Shown piece after piece: positions 1 to 6,938 of a stretch of DNA of 7,234 bases. Under the pieces are notes generated by a model. That model did not search any database. It saw only the letters and a list, made by a program, of their open reading frames with translations, and was not told the origin of the DNA. Positions within the stretch are counted from its first letter, which is position 1; each line of letters starts with the position of its first letter. The DNA is from Candidatus Bandiella numerosa (lineage in GTDB: Bacteria; Pseudomonadota; Alphaproteobacteria; Rickettsiales; Midichloriaceae), in assembly GCF_021811875.1 (NCBI RefSeq), contig NZ_JAJBJD010000045.1, positions 1 through 7,234 of the forward strand. Reading direction: 5' to 3'. Made by a program: the position numbers and the translations under genes.

Positions 1-1
1 C

Positions 2-70
2 CAAAGAGAGAATTTTCAAAAAGCTAAATTTATTTGGGATGAAGCTATCCAAGAGATAGCTGCTGCCTAA
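2..70 (+). CDS. 3' end of a gene entering from the left, product unknown
   Basis: A plus-strand frame is open from the window edge to a TAA at 68-70 and gives 22 residues ending KFIWDEAIQEIAAA. The tail is rich in Ala, Glu, Lys and Gln with spaced hydrophobic residues, as at the end of an amphipathic helix. The two other forward frames hit stops early, at about 25-27 and 57-59. The segment is too short to assign to a family. It would be convergent with the glutaredoxin gene, with 38 bases between the two stop codons and no clear hairpin-plus-T-run terminator. The main alternative is a chance open frame at the edge. Confidence 0.5.
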   Translation, partial: QRENFQKAKFIWDEAIQEIAAA

Positions 71-108
71 AATTTAAGGGTCAGGGTTGTGTTGCGGCCA
101 TATTTCCA

Positions 109-426
109 TTAACTTGACGGTGCCAGTAAATCTTGCAACTCGCCATTTTTATACATATCTTGCACTATATCACAACCTCCTACAAATTCTTGGTTAATAT
201 ACAGTTGTGGGATGGTAGGCCAATCAGAATACTCTTTTATACCTTGTCTCATCTCATCGTTATCTAATACATTTATTCCTAAAAATTCAACTCCTGAAAT
301 ATTTAAAATATTGACAACAGCTGCAGAAAATCCACACATTGGTATTTCTGGCGTACCCTTCATAAATAATACGATTCTATTTTCTTCAATAATTTTTTTA
401 ATTTGATTATGTATATCTTGATTCAT
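109..426 (-). CDS. grxD: Monothiol glutaredoxin, Grx4/GrxD family (CGFS type)
   Basis: This 105-residue protein is a complete single-domain monothiol glutaredoxin. The sequence shows the FMKGTPEIPMCGFS block with the CGFS active site at 31-34. It also has the WPTIPQ cis-proline strand at 69-74 and the GGCD glutathione-binding turn at 83-86. In this family the single active-site Cys and glutathione hold a bridging [2Fe-2S] cluster, often in a heterodimer with a BolA protein, and pass clusters to cytosolic acceptors; general disulfide reductase activity is low. The length is normal for bacterial Grx4 (about 105-115). It is the last gene of the efp-bolA-grxD series, 10 bases after the bolA stop, and has no obvious Shine-Dalgarno, so it is probably read from the upstream transcript. 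BolA next door strongly supports an Fe-S role. The family call is near certain; the symbol follows E. coli usage. Confidence 0.95.
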   Translation of the reverse strand: MNQDIHNQIKKIIEENRIVLFMKGTPEIPMCGFSAAVVNILNISGVEFLGINVLDNDEMRQGIKEYSDWPTIPQLYINQEFVGGCDIVQDMYKNGELQDLLAPSS

Positions 427-436
427 GGTTTATAGA

Positions 437-670
437 TTATTTTGTTTGAAAAGTTTGTATAGAAAGTGCATGTAAATCAGTTCCCAAACAGTCTTTGAGA
501 ACTTTATGCACTAGTTTATGTTGCTCTACTCTAGAAAGAGTATTAAATTTTTCAGATGTTATTTTAACGTTGTAGTGATTGTTGTCACCAACCGTATCCA
601 CTAACTCAATTTTAGAATTCGGAAATCCTCGTAAAATTGTTTCATATAAAACATCATAATTAATCGGCAT
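437..670 (-). CDS. bolA: BolA family protein (IbaG/BolA2-like), Grx4 partner
   Basis: This 77-residue protein is a single BolA domain covering the whole chain. Visible features are the GDNNHYNVKI strand (28-37), the KFNTLSRVEQHKLVHKVL helix block (41-58) matching the family's F-x-x-x-S-x-V-x-x-H-x-x-V pattern, and the C-terminal LHALSIQT (66-73) with the family's invariant His at 67. That His is a ligand to the [2Fe-2S] cluster shared with a CGFS glutaredoxin. The short length and the GDxxHY segment fit the IbaG/BolA2 branch better than the longer E. coli BolA (about 105 residues). The ATG starts one base after the efp stop (TAA-T-ATG), so translation is probably coupled to efp. grxD follows directly, a pairing seen in many proteobacteria. 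Role: Fe-S cluster assembly or trafficking in the cytosol. Family certain; the symbol is less so, since ibaG would also be defensible. Confidence 0.93.
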   Translation of the reverse strand: MPINYDVLYETILRGFPNSKIELVDTVGDNNHYNVKITSEKFNTLSRVEQHKLVHKVLKDCLGTDLHALSIQTFQTK

Positions 671-671
671 A

Positions 672-1235
672 TTATTTCGCTCTTTCTAAGTATTTTAATT
701 CTTTAATATCCACAATTACCTTATCTCCCATATTTATAAAAGGTGGTACCATAATTCTTGCCCCATTTTCTAATATAGCTGGTTTATATGATGATGCAGA
801 GGTTTGACCCTTTACTACTGGCTCACATTCTTTGATTGTTACCTCAGCTGATGAAGGTAAATGTGCGAGTAACGGCTCATTATTATACATTTCCAAAGTT
901 ATCTCCATGCTTTCTTCTAAAAATGGAAGTTGATCGCCGACTAGAGCTTTATCTATACTTTTTTGTTCAAAATTTTCCTGATCCATCAATATTAAAAAAT
1001 TACCTTCTTCATATAAAAATTGATACCGTTGCTGATCCAATCTTACTCTCTCAACATCTTCACTACTTCTGAATCTATGATTAATTTTGGTGCCAGTTTT
1101 TATATCCTTTGTTTCCAATTGAATATAGGCACCTCCCTTACCTGGTTGAGTATGCATAGTTTTTAATACTACTAAGTACTTGTTATCATGGGAGATAACA
1201 TTACCTACTTTTATATCATTAGCACTAATTTTCAT
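672..1235 (-). CDS. efp: Translation elongation factor P
   Basis: EF-P binds between the ribosomal P and E sites and stimulates peptide bond formation at proline stretches. The 187-residue length is standard. Three domains can be placed: an N-terminal KOW-like domain (about 1-64), an OB domain (about 65-127, with YQFLYEEG at 71-78) and a C-terminal OB domain (about 128-187) with the family signature around SYKPAILENGARIMVPPF (149-166). The loop tip reads PGKGG with Lys33, matching Lys34 of E. coli, the residue beta-lysylated by EpmA/EpmB. It is therefore a lysine-type EF-P, not the arginine (EarP-rhamnosylated) type. The wording closely resembles Rickettsia EF-P as I remember it. The start ATG is preceded by a weak TAGG about 9 bases upstream. 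The gene lies 47 bases after terC and is followed by bolA with a 1-base gap, making it the first gene of an efp-bolA-grxD unit. Confidence 0.97.
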   Translation of the reverse strand: MKISANDIKVGNVISHDNKYLVVLKTMHTQPGKGGAYIQLETKDIKTGTKINHRFRSSEDVERVRLDQQRYQFLYEEGNFLILMDQENFEQKSIDKALVGDQLPFLEESMEITLEMYNNEPLLAHLPSSAEVTIKECEPVVKGQTSASSYKPAILENGARIMVPPFINMGDKVIVDIKELKYLERAK

Positions 1236-1265
1236 TTTTTTAAGACCTAAAATATTTGTTTGTAA

Positions 1266-1288
1266 CAGTACAATACATTGTTCTACTG
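1266..1288. repeat. Imperfect inverted repeat at the terC 3' end
   Basis: CAGTA (1266-1270) and TACTG (1284-1288) flank CAAT-AC-ATTG (1271-1280) with three unpaired bases (1281-1283). On the minus strand this folds into a bulged hairpin that overlaps the terC stop. No T-run follows, so it is not a typical intrinsic terminator. It may slow transcription or protect a message end between terC and efp, or be chance. Confidence 0.3.
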
Positions 1289-2206
1289 CCTTATTACTGG
1301 TTTTTTAATTATTGATAGCATTATAGAGCAAAATATAAAGAGAATAATTATTAATATTGAAATGTAATTTGAGAAATGAATGCCGAAAAAACTTAAAACC
1401 ATTTTTAGTCCTACGTATATCAGCATGTAACCAACTCCATGCTTTAAATATCTATAATCTTGGACAGCATTTGACATAACAAAATACATAGACCTTAATC
1501 CTAAAATAGCTAAAATATTCGAACTAAATGCAATAAATGGCTCTTTAGTTATTGCAAGTACAGCTGGGACCGAATCTAAAGCAAATATGATATCAGCTTT
1601 TTCTATAACTAAAAGAGAGAGTGCAAGCGGGGTAATGAAAAATTTATTATCCTTACGAAAAAATAATTCACCATTTTTAGAGTTATCACTATAATTAAAG
1701 TGTTTTTTTACAAATTTCAAAATCATATTATTATCAAATGAATTTGATTTAGCTCCACCCATAAGTGGTAATTTATAACCACTATACATGAGTAATAGCC
1801 CAAATGGCAAAAATATCCACTCAAACATATGAATAACATATATGCCAAATGTAATCATAATAAATCTAAAGATTACAGCACTTAAAACGCCAATAAATAA
1901 TACTTTATGCTGATGCTTATCCTCAATATTAAAATATTTAAATATCAGTATAAAAACAAAAACATTATCGATACTAAGCGATAATTCTATACTGTAGGCC
2001 GTTATATATTCCACAGCCATATCAATTCCAGCGTGAAGATATATCAAAACTCCCACTGACACCGCCAGCGCTATCCAAAGTATTGATAAATGTATCGCGC
2101 TTTTAACACTAATTTTTTTTGAATTCCTAAGTGAAACCCCAAGATCAACGAAAACTGCTATAAATACAACTATTATTAAAAAAATCCAACTATAATTTGG
2201 GAACAT
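1283..2206 (-). CDS. TerC/Alx family integral membrane protein, probable Mn2+ (metal) exporter
   Basis: This 307-residue polytopic inner-membrane protein of the TerC family resembles the Alx branch (E. coli Alx, about 320 residues). Hydrophobic segments lie near 7-24, 37-57, 66-90, 103-125, 129-146, 189-209, 222-243, 256-274 and 280-300. The two acidic family motifs are present: ELSLSIDNVFVF (74-85, Glu74, Asp80, Asn81) and IEKADIIFALDSVPAV (201-216, Glu202, Asp205, Asp211). ILGLRSMYF (234-242) and LKHGVGYMLIYVGLKM (254-269) also match. Family knowledge links Alx/TerC proteins to Mn2+ export and to metal loading or protection of secreted proteins; the substrate here is inferred. E. coli alx sits behind a yybP-ykoY manganese riboswitch, but the 70-base gap upstream here is too short for one. 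That gap holds its own promoter-like sequence and an inverted repeat. The family is clear; the exact function is not. Confidence 0.92.
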   Translation of the reverse strand: MFPNYSWIFLIIVVFIAVFVDLGVSLRNSKKISVKSAIHLSILWIALAVSVGVLIYLHAGIDMAVEYITAYSIELSLSIDNVFVFILIFKYFNIEDKHQHKVLFIGVLSAVIFRFIMITFGIYVIHMFEWIFLPFGLLLMYSGYKLPLMGGAKSNSFDNNMILKFVKKHFNYSDNSKNGELFFRKDNKFFITPLALSLLVIEKADIIFALDSVPAVLAITKEPFIAFSSNILAILGLRSMYFVMSNAVQDYRYLKHGVGYMLIYVGLKMVLSFFGIHFSNYISILIIILFIFCSIMLSIIKKPVIRQ

Positions 2207-2213
2207 AAAAGAT

Positions 2214-2265
2214 GCTAGTTACAAACCATTAATTTATCTATATCAATATAGTATTTATAACTAGC
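2214..2265. repeat. Nested inverted repeats between dnaK and terC
   Basis: GCTAGTTA at 2214-2221 and TAACTAGC at 2258-2265 form perfect 8-base arms 36 bases apart. Between them lies a second perfect dyad, CTATAT-CA-ATATAG, at 2238-2251. On the minus strand the inner end of the outer stem is followed by ATCTTTT and then the terC ATG. This could be a weak dnaK terminator, a leader hairpin affecting terC translation, or paired operator half-sites around the terC promoter. The short T-run and long loop argue against a strong intrinsic terminator. All of these roles are inferred; the repeats themselves are read directly. Confidence 0.5.
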
Positions 2266-2274
2266 TTATGCCAA
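2245..2274 (-). promoter_or_regulatory. Candidate sigma-70-type promoter for terC
   Basis: On the minus strand TTGGCA (2269-2274, 5 of 6 matches to TTGACA) is followed after 18 bases by TATATT (2245-2250, 5 of 6 to TATAAT). Transcription would start near 2238 and leave a leader of about 32 bases before the terC ATG. The -10 lies inside the CTATAT/ATATAG dyad. An alternative pair, TTGATA (2241-2246) and TGTAAC (2218-2223) with 17-base spacing, would give a nearly leaderless message. AT-rich sequence yields such matches by chance, so confidence is limited. Confidence 0.35.
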
Positions 2275-2276
2275 TA

Positions 2277-4202
2277 TTATTTAGAACCTTTGTCTTTTTC
2301 ATCATTTACTTCTTCATATTCAGCATCAACAACTTTTTCACCTTCATTGCTGTCATTGCCACCATTCGTTGAAGCGTTATCCCCATTAGGTGGTTGTTGC
2401 TCATTACCATAAACATGTTGCCCAATTTTCATTGATGCTTGAGTTAGGCTCTCAACTTTACTATTTATTTCACCAACATTTTCTGAATCCATAATAGATC
2501 TTAAATCCTTGATAATATTTTCAACTTCTTCCTTGTCTGTGGATGAAATTTTATCGCCATATTCTTTCAAACTTTTTTCTGTGGAGTGTATCAAAGAATC
2601 AGCCTTATTTCTTGCCTCGACTAAAGCTTTTTTCTCCTCGTCCTTGCTGGCATTTTCTTCTGCATCTTTAACCATTTGCGCAATTTCTGCATCAGATAAA
2701 CCACCGGAAGATTGTATAGTAATTTTTTGCTCCTTACCGGTTCCTTTATCTTTTGCTGATACATGAAGTATGCCGTTTGCATCAACATCAAATGTTACTT
2801 CAATTTGTGGCAAGCCTCTAGGAGATGGCGCTATGCCTTCAAGATTAAATTGTCCTAATAACTTATTATCAGCTGCCATTTTTCTTTCACCTTGAAACAC
2901 TCTGATTGTAACAGCGGATTGATTATCTTCTGCAGTTGAGAATGTCTGGCTTTTCTTGGTCGGTATAGTACTATTTCTCTCAATAAGAGGCGTTAACACC
3001 CCACCAAGCGTTTCAATACCAATAGTAAGAGGCGTTACATCAAGTAAAACCACATCTTTCATATCGCCACTTAGTACAGCACCTTGGATAGCAGCGCCAA
3101 TTGCTACAACTTCATCAGGATTAACGCCTTTATGTGGCTCTTTTCCAAAAAATTCCTTCACTTTTTGAATAACTTTAGGCATTCTGGTCATGCCCCCAAC
3201 CAATACTACATCATCAATATCTGAAGCAGAAATGCCTGCATCTTTTAAAGCAGCCTTACATGGCTCAATAGTTCTTGTTATTAAATCTTCCACTAAGCTT
3301 TCAAATTTAGCCCTTGTTATTTTAATGTTCAAGTGCTTTGGACCTGATGAATCTGCTGTGATATATGGTAAATTAACATCAGTCTCCATTGAATTAGAAA
3401 GTTCGATTTTTGCTTTTTCTGCTGCTTCTTTTAATCTTTGAAGTGCCAAAGGATCTTTCATTAAATCCATCCCATCAGTCTTCTTAAATTCATCACATAA
3501 GTATTGCAATACTTTTAGATCAAAATCTTCACCACCTAAGAATGTATCACCATTTGTTGATTTTACTTCAAATATTCCATCACCAATCTCAAGTATCGAA
3601 ACATCAAATGTACCTCCGCCAAGATCATATACAGCAATAACTTTACTTTCAGATTTATCAAGACCATATGCAAGCGCTGCGGCTGTAGGCTCGTTAATAA
3701 TCCTAAGAACCTCCAATCCTGCAATTTTACCGGCATCCTTTGTAGCTTGCCTTTGTGAATCGTTGAAATGAGCAGGCACTGTAATGACAGCTTTTGTCAC
3801 TTTTTCTCCTAGGTAACTTTCAGCTGTTTCCTTCATTTTTTCAAGGATCATCGCGCTAATTTGGCTTGGAGCATAATCTTTATCGCCAATTTTGACCCAA
3901 GCATCATTATTCTTAGCTTGTATTATTGAATAAGATGCCTTTTTTGCTAATTCCTTAGTTTTAGGGTCTGAGAAAGTGCTTCCTATGAGCCTCTTTACTG
4001 CAAAAACAGTATTTTTTGCATTAGTCACAGCTTGCCTTTTAGCTGGCTGACCGACTAACTTTTCACCTTTTTCAGTAAACGCAACAATTGAAGGAGTTGT
4101 TCTCATTCCTTCTGAATTTTCTATAACTTTAGGATTCTTACCATCCATTATTGCTACACATGAATTTGTAGTCCCCAAGTCTATGCCAATTGTCTTACTC
4201 AT
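2277..4202 (-). CDS. dnaK: Molecular chaperone DnaK (Hsp70)
   Basis: DnaK is the ATP-dependent cytosolic Hsp70; it binds exposed hydrophobic peptides and cycles with DnaJ and GrpE. The 641 residues are full length. The nucleotide-binding domain (1 to about 382) carries IDLGTTNS (7-14), the extra segment near 75-102 typical of Gram-negative Dna[12 protein letters not shown] (170-180), [14 protein letters not shown] (191-204) and [15 protein letters not shown] (331-345). The linker [15 protein letters not shown] (384-398) leads into the beta substrate-binding domain (about 390-500) and the helical lid, followed by a Gly/Asn/Asp-rich tail and a charged [10 protein letters not shown] end. The start is supported by the canonical [11 protein letters not shown]-terminus. 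No dnaJ or grpE is adjacent: terC lies downstream and an MFS gene upstream, whereas many proteobacteria have dnaK-dnaJ. No CIRCE element is visible; a housekeeping-type promoter candidate lies in the 59-base gap upstream. Confidence 0.99.
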   Translation of the reverse strand: MSKTIGIDLGTTNSCVAIMDGKNPKVIENSEGMRTTPSIVAFTEKGEKLVGQPAKRQAVTNAKNTVFAVKRLIGSTFSDPKTKELAKKASYSIIQAKNNDAWVKIGDKDYAPSQISAMILEKMKETAESYLGEKVTKAVITVPAHFNDSQRQATKDAGKIAGLEVLRIINEPTAAALAYGLDKSESKVIAVYDLGGGTFDVSILEIGDGIFEVKSTNGDTFLGGEDFDLKVLQYLCDEFKKTDGMDLMKDPLALQRLKEAAEKAKIELSNSMETDVNLPYITADSSGPKHLNIKITRAKFESLVEDLITRTIEPCKAALKDAGISASDIDDVVLVGGMTRMPKVIQKVKEFFGKEPHKGVNPDEVVAIGAAIQGAVLSGDMKDVVLLDVTPLTIGIETLGGVLTPLIERNSTIPTKKSQTFSTAEDNQSAVTIRVFQGERKMAADNKLLGQFNLEGIAPSPRGLPQIEVTFDVDANGILHVSAKDKGTGKEQKITIQSSGGLSDAEIAQMVKDAEENASKDEEKKALVEARNKADSLIHSTEKSLKEYGDKISSTDKEEVENIIKDLRSIMDSENVGEINSKVESLTQASMKIGQHVYGNEQQPPNGDNASTNGGNDSNEGEKVVDAEYEEVNDEKDKGSK

Positions 4203-4229
4203 CTTATTAAAATATTTGTTACTTTAGAA

Positions 4230-4259
4230 CTTATATAATAACAATTTTTTTTAACACAA
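4230..4259 (-). promoter_or_regulatory. Candidate promoter for dnaK
   Basis: In the 59-base gap between the MFS gene and dnaK the minus strand has TTGTGT (4254-4259, 3 of 6) and, 18 bases on, TATAAG (4230-4235, 5 of 6 to TATAAT). Initiation near 4223 would leave a leader of about 20 bases. The start CTTGTG also faintly recalls a heat-shock -35 (CTTGAA), but there is no CCCCAT-like -10. No CIRCE inverted repeat is present. It is a weak call on AT-rich sequence. Confidence 0.28.
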
Positions 4260-4261
4260 GA

Positions 4262-5509
4262 TTACTTCGCAATTTTTTTATTACTTTTTTCTATTATTGC
4301 TAATAACACAAAGCCTATAATTGCGACAATCAGACTGATCGGTAAGACTAAAAGTGCATCACGGAAATTTTCTACGCTATATACAGGACTACCTTGCATG
4401 TTTTTATCTCCATCCCAAAAATAATGCAATAACACACCAATAGCTCTATGAGAAACATATCCAAAGCCCATCATTAGCATATTTGCAATAGCTGAAATAA
4501 AGGTAGCATGTTTAACATGAACAAGGGCAATAGATTTTGCTATTAAAACTATTTGATAAGCACAGAAAATTCCTATTATAAAAAATACCCACTTTAAAAA
4601 ACTAACATTCGCAACTACTCCGGTTAATAGCAATGCTAAACATAATAGCATAGCAGCGCCACTAGCTAGTAATATTCCATAATAAGATTTCGTTTTTTCA
4701 AATATATAGCCCATTACTACAAGACCAACAGCCATTCCTATATAAACTAATTGTGTTATGTCACCAGCTTCTTCATTAGTAAGCTTATAGGTTGTTTTTA
4801 AATAAGGGTTACTCCATGCATCTGCAAATCCTTCGAATGGGCCTATCATCAAACCACCTAAAACGCCTACAAGTAATACTATTTTATTAGAAAACAAATA
4901 TTTAAAATCATGCATTACTATTGCAAAGCTAAATTTTTCTTCTGATTTAGTATTTGGTATTGCAAAATAACTGAAGACAACTAATGCTAGACCAACATAT
5001 ATTATATAGTTTAGTGCCTCTTGCCATCCTATGTAGGAAATAAGCCTAGCTAAAGGCCCACTACCAAATACTGCTCCTAGCAACCCGATTGTTATCATCC
5101 ATCCTAACATTTTTGGAAATTTTTCTTCTCCAAAACCTAAGCGCAATAATTTAAACGCACCAACAGCTACTGCCGAGGAGCCAATACCTATTAATAATCT
5201 ACCATATGTTGCAATCGCTAAATCATCCATATACGCAAGCGGTGCAAATCCTACTACAGCTAAAAGTATACATAATGGGATTATTTTCTTAGCATTAAAA
5301 TGATCTAAAAGTATGCCAAGTGGTATATGCATCGCAACATATCCTATGTAATATATACCAGCAAAATGACCTATCTCATTCGCATTTACGTGATATTTGT
5401 CCATTATATCATCCATTACGATATTGGGAAAAATTCTTTGCACAAACTGATATGCATAGAAAAAAGTTAGTGCTAACCATGTAGACCAGGCAACTAGTAT
5501 GGAAGACAT
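4262..5509 (-). CDS. Major facilitator superfamily (MFS) transporter, substrate unknown
   Basis: This 415-residue protein has about 12 predicted membrane helices, the usual MFS size and count. Motif A in the loop after TM2 reads GILLDHFNAKK (65-75), with the Gly, Asp and basic residues expected. The TM4 segment YGRLLIGIGSSAVAVGAFKLLR (102-123) carries the conserved Arg104. A hydrophilic central loop near 185-200 separates the two six-helix halves, and the tail is basic (KSNKKIAK). It acts in the inner membrane as a secondary uniporter, symporter or antiporter. MFS proteins of this general type are numerous in Rickettsiales and Legionellales, where they import host metabolites, but nothing in the sequence fixes the substrate. 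The gene is divergent from ppa across about 120 bases and lies 59 bases upstream of dnaK. The start ATG at 5507-5509 puts MSSILVAW directly before TM1; no clear Shine-Dalgarno is seen. Confidence 0.9.
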   Translation of the reverse strand: MSSILVAWSTWLALTFFYAYQFVQRIFPNIVMDDIMDKYHVNANEIGHFAGIYYIGYVAMHIPLGILLDHFNAKKIIPLCILLAVVGFAPLAYMDDLAIATYGRLLIGIGSSAVAVGAFKLLRLGFGEEKFPKMLGWMITIGLLGAVFGSGPLARLISYIGWQEALNYIIYVGLALVVFSYFAIPNTKSEEKFSFAIVMHDFKYLFSNKIVLLVGVLGGLMIGPFEGFADAWSNPYLKTTYKLTNEEAGDITQLVYIGMAVGLVVMGYIFEKTKSYYGILLASGAAMLLCLALLLTGVVANVSFLKWVFFIIGIFCAYQIVLIAKSIALVHVKHATFISAIANMLMMGFGYVSHRAIGVLLHYFWDGDKNMQGSPVYSVENFRDALLVLPISLIVAIIGFVLLAIIEKSNKKIAK

Positions 5510-5540
5510 TTGAATTTCATTATTTGTTTATAACTGCAGA

Positions 5541-5568
5541 ATACTAAGTGTTTTTTATGAAATTACAA
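5541..5568 (-). promoter_or_regulatory. Candidate promoter for the MFS transporter gene
   Basis: In the divergent gap the minus strand has TTGTAA (5563-5568) and TAGTAT (5541-5546) separated by 16 bases, each matching consensus at 4 of 6 positions. Transcription would begin about 25 bases upstream of the ATG. No comparable pair could be found for ppa on the opposite strand, although a promoter must lie somewhere in this gap or within the MFS gene. Confidence 0.2.
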
Positions 5569-5630
5569 GTATTTTCTTTACTTTTAGGACGTTAGTTGCT
5601 AGCTATTTAGTAAAAAGTTTGTCTAAAGTA

Positions 5631-6170
5631 ATGAAATATTCAGAGATTAAAATCGGCGAAAATTGCCCAAATGAAGTAAATACAGTTATTGAAATCTCAA
5701 TGAATTCAGGCCCAATAAAATATGAGTTTGATAAAAAAATAGAAGCAATGGTTGTTGATAGATTTATGCAATCAAGTATGCAATATCCATGTAATTACGG
5801 ATTTATTCCCCATACTTTGTCAGGCGATGGAGACCCAGTTGACGTATTAGTATATACCAATTACCCAATTGCAATTAAATCTGTTATAGCTGTCAAATCA
5901 ATAGGAGTGTTGCTTACTGAAGATGAAAAAGGGCTAGATGAGAAGATATTGGCTGTACCAACCAATAAAATTGACCCATATTTCAAAAACATCAATAACT
6001 ACACAGATTTGCCAGAAATTTTAATTAAAAAAATTGCCCATTTTTTTGAAAGGTATAAGGATTTAGAAAGTGAAAAGTGGGTTAAGGTTAATGGCTGGAA
6101 AGATTTTGATTATGCACGCAAGATAATTCAAGTCTCAATTGATAGGTATAATAACGAAAAAAATCAATAA
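5631..6170 (+). CDS. ppa: Inorganic pyrophosphatase, family I (soluble)
   Basis: The enzyme hydrolyses pyrophosphate to two phosphates with Mg2+ in the cytosol, pulling nucleotide, tRNA-charging and lipid synthesis forward. From the ATG at 5631 it has 179 residues. The signature DGDPVD sits at 66-71. The active-site set of E. coli Ppa is complete: Glu21, Lys30, Arg44, Tyr56, Asp66, Asp68, Asp71, Asp98, Asp103, Lys105, Tyr142 and Lys143, each one higher than the E. coli mature number. I prefer this ATG because the distance from it to the conserved VIEI strand equals that in E. coli Ppa. An in-frame TTG at 5619 would add four residues (MSKV) and cannot be excluded. No strong Shine-Dalgarno or promoter stands out in the divergent gap to the MFS gene. 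trhO begins 12 bases after the stop, so the two are probably cotranscribed. Confidence 0.97.
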   Translation: MKYSEIKIGENCPNEVNTVIEISMNSGPIKYEFDKKIEAMVVDRFMQSSMQYPCNYGFIPHTLSGDGDPVDVLVYTNYPIAIKSVIAVKSIGVLLTEDEKGLDEKILAVPTNKIDPYFKNINNYTDLPEILIKKIAHFFERYKDLESEKWVKVNGWKDFDYARKIIQVSIDRYNNEKNQ

Positions 6171-6182
6171 GTTGCGTTGTAT

Positions 6183-6884
6183 ATGTCAAAATATAAAATC
6201 ATTTCTTTTTACAAATTCATAAATTTAGAGAATGCTCAATCCTTAAAAACTGAATTGCTTGCTTTTTGCAATCAATACTGCATCAAAGGCACCATTATAA
6301 TAGCTACTGAAGGAATAAATGCAACTTTATCTGCCGATACGAGCTCGATAGATAAATTTTGCGATTACTTAAAGGAGTTTAATTTTTTTAGAGATGTGAA
6401 GTTTAAAATAAGTTTTGCTGGAATTTTGCCATTTAAAAAGATGAAGGTGAAAATAAAAAAGGAGATAGTGACATTTGATGTAGAGGAATTAGATCTGTCT
6501 CAAAAAGGTGATTATCTAACCCCTAAGGAGTGGGATGAACTTATGAAAAAAGATGATACCATAGTCATTGATACTAGGAATTATTATGAATACGCAATGG
6601 GAACTTTTAAAGGTGCAATTAATCCTCATATTCACCATTTTACCGAACTCCCAAAATGGCTAAAAGGTAATCTCAAAGAGGGTGATAAGAAGAAAAATAT
6701 AGCAATGTTTTGCACTGGCGGGATAAGATGTGAAAAATCCACTGCGTATTTAAAACAACTAGGTTTTGAAAATGTATACCATTTAAAGGATGGAATAATC
6801 AGATACTTAGAAGATAATCAAAAAAATCCAAATTCAACTTGGCAAGGTGAGTGTTTTGTTTTTGATGATAGAATCACTTATTAA
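6183..6884 (+). CDS. trhO: tRNA uridine(34) hydroxylase, rhodanese-domain YceA/TrhO family (UPF0176)
   Basis: TrhO proteins hydroxylate the wobble uridine of certain tRNAs to 5-hydroxyuridine using molecular oxygen. From the ATG at 6183 the protein has 233 residues. The N-terminal domain (about 1-95) has the family's GTIIIATEGINATLSA strand-loop and LPFKKMKVKIKKEIV segment. The rhodanese domain (about 110-210) has VIDTRNYYEYAMGTFKGAINP and the catalytic loop CTGGIRCEKS, with the active Cys at 177 and a second Cys at 183. It ends WQGECFVFDDRITY. E. coli TrhO (about 350 residues) continues with a cysteine-bearing tail that is missing here; short forms of about 245 residues occur in Rickettsia as I recall, so this may be normal for the group. 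An in-frame TTG at 6177 would add two residues. It follows ppa by 12 bases, and no convincing terminator follows it. Confidence 0.93.
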   Translation: MSKYKIISFYKFINLENAQSLKTELLAFCNQYCIKGTIIIATEGINATLSADTSSIDKFCDYLKEFNFFRDVKFKISFAGILPFKKMKVKIKKEIVTFDVEELDLSQKGDYLTPKEWDELMKKDDTIVIDTRNYYEYAMGTFKGAINPHIHHFTELPKWLKGNLKEGDKKKNIAMFCTGGIRCEKSTAYLKQLGFENVYHLKDGIIRYLEDNQKNPNSTWQGECFVFDDRITY

Positions 6885-6938
6885 AACTTTTAACCCCTTA
6901 AGATTGCCTTGCCCTGCTTATTTCATAATTTCATAACG

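Noticed and set aside
212..406. Plus-strand frame opposite the glutaredoxin gene
   Set aside because: It is antisense to the intact CGFS glutaredoxin and has no recognisable motif.
836..1072. Plus-strand frame opposite efp
   Set aside because: It is antisense to a complete EF-P gene and has no independent support.
2207..2276. yybP-ykoY manganese riboswitch upstream of the TerC/Alx-type gene
   Set aside because: The gap is only 70 bases, shorter than that riboswitch, and its conserved internal-loop sequences are not visible.
2509..3441. Several open frames on the plus strand opposite dnaK (2509-2766, 2956-3168, 3190-3441)
   Set aside because: They lie entirely antisense to a strongly conserved gene, their translations are Ser/Ala/Thr-rich in the way antisense frames of dnaK usually are, and none resembles a known protein.
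4237..4261. T-run after the MFS gene as a terminator
   Set aside because: The run of T is on the plus strand; in the minus-strand transcript of the MFS gene it reads as A, and no hairpin precedes it.
5494..5520. Eight-codon upstream reading frame overlapping the MFS start on the minus strand
   Set aside because: The ATG at 5518-5520 opens a frame ending at 5494-5496, but it lacks a ribosome binding site, and such short frames are common by chance.
6885..6938. Intrinsic terminator between trhO and the convergent frame
   Set aside because: Only a 4-base TTAA-CCCC-TTAA dyad is seen, without a GC-rich stem or a following T-run.
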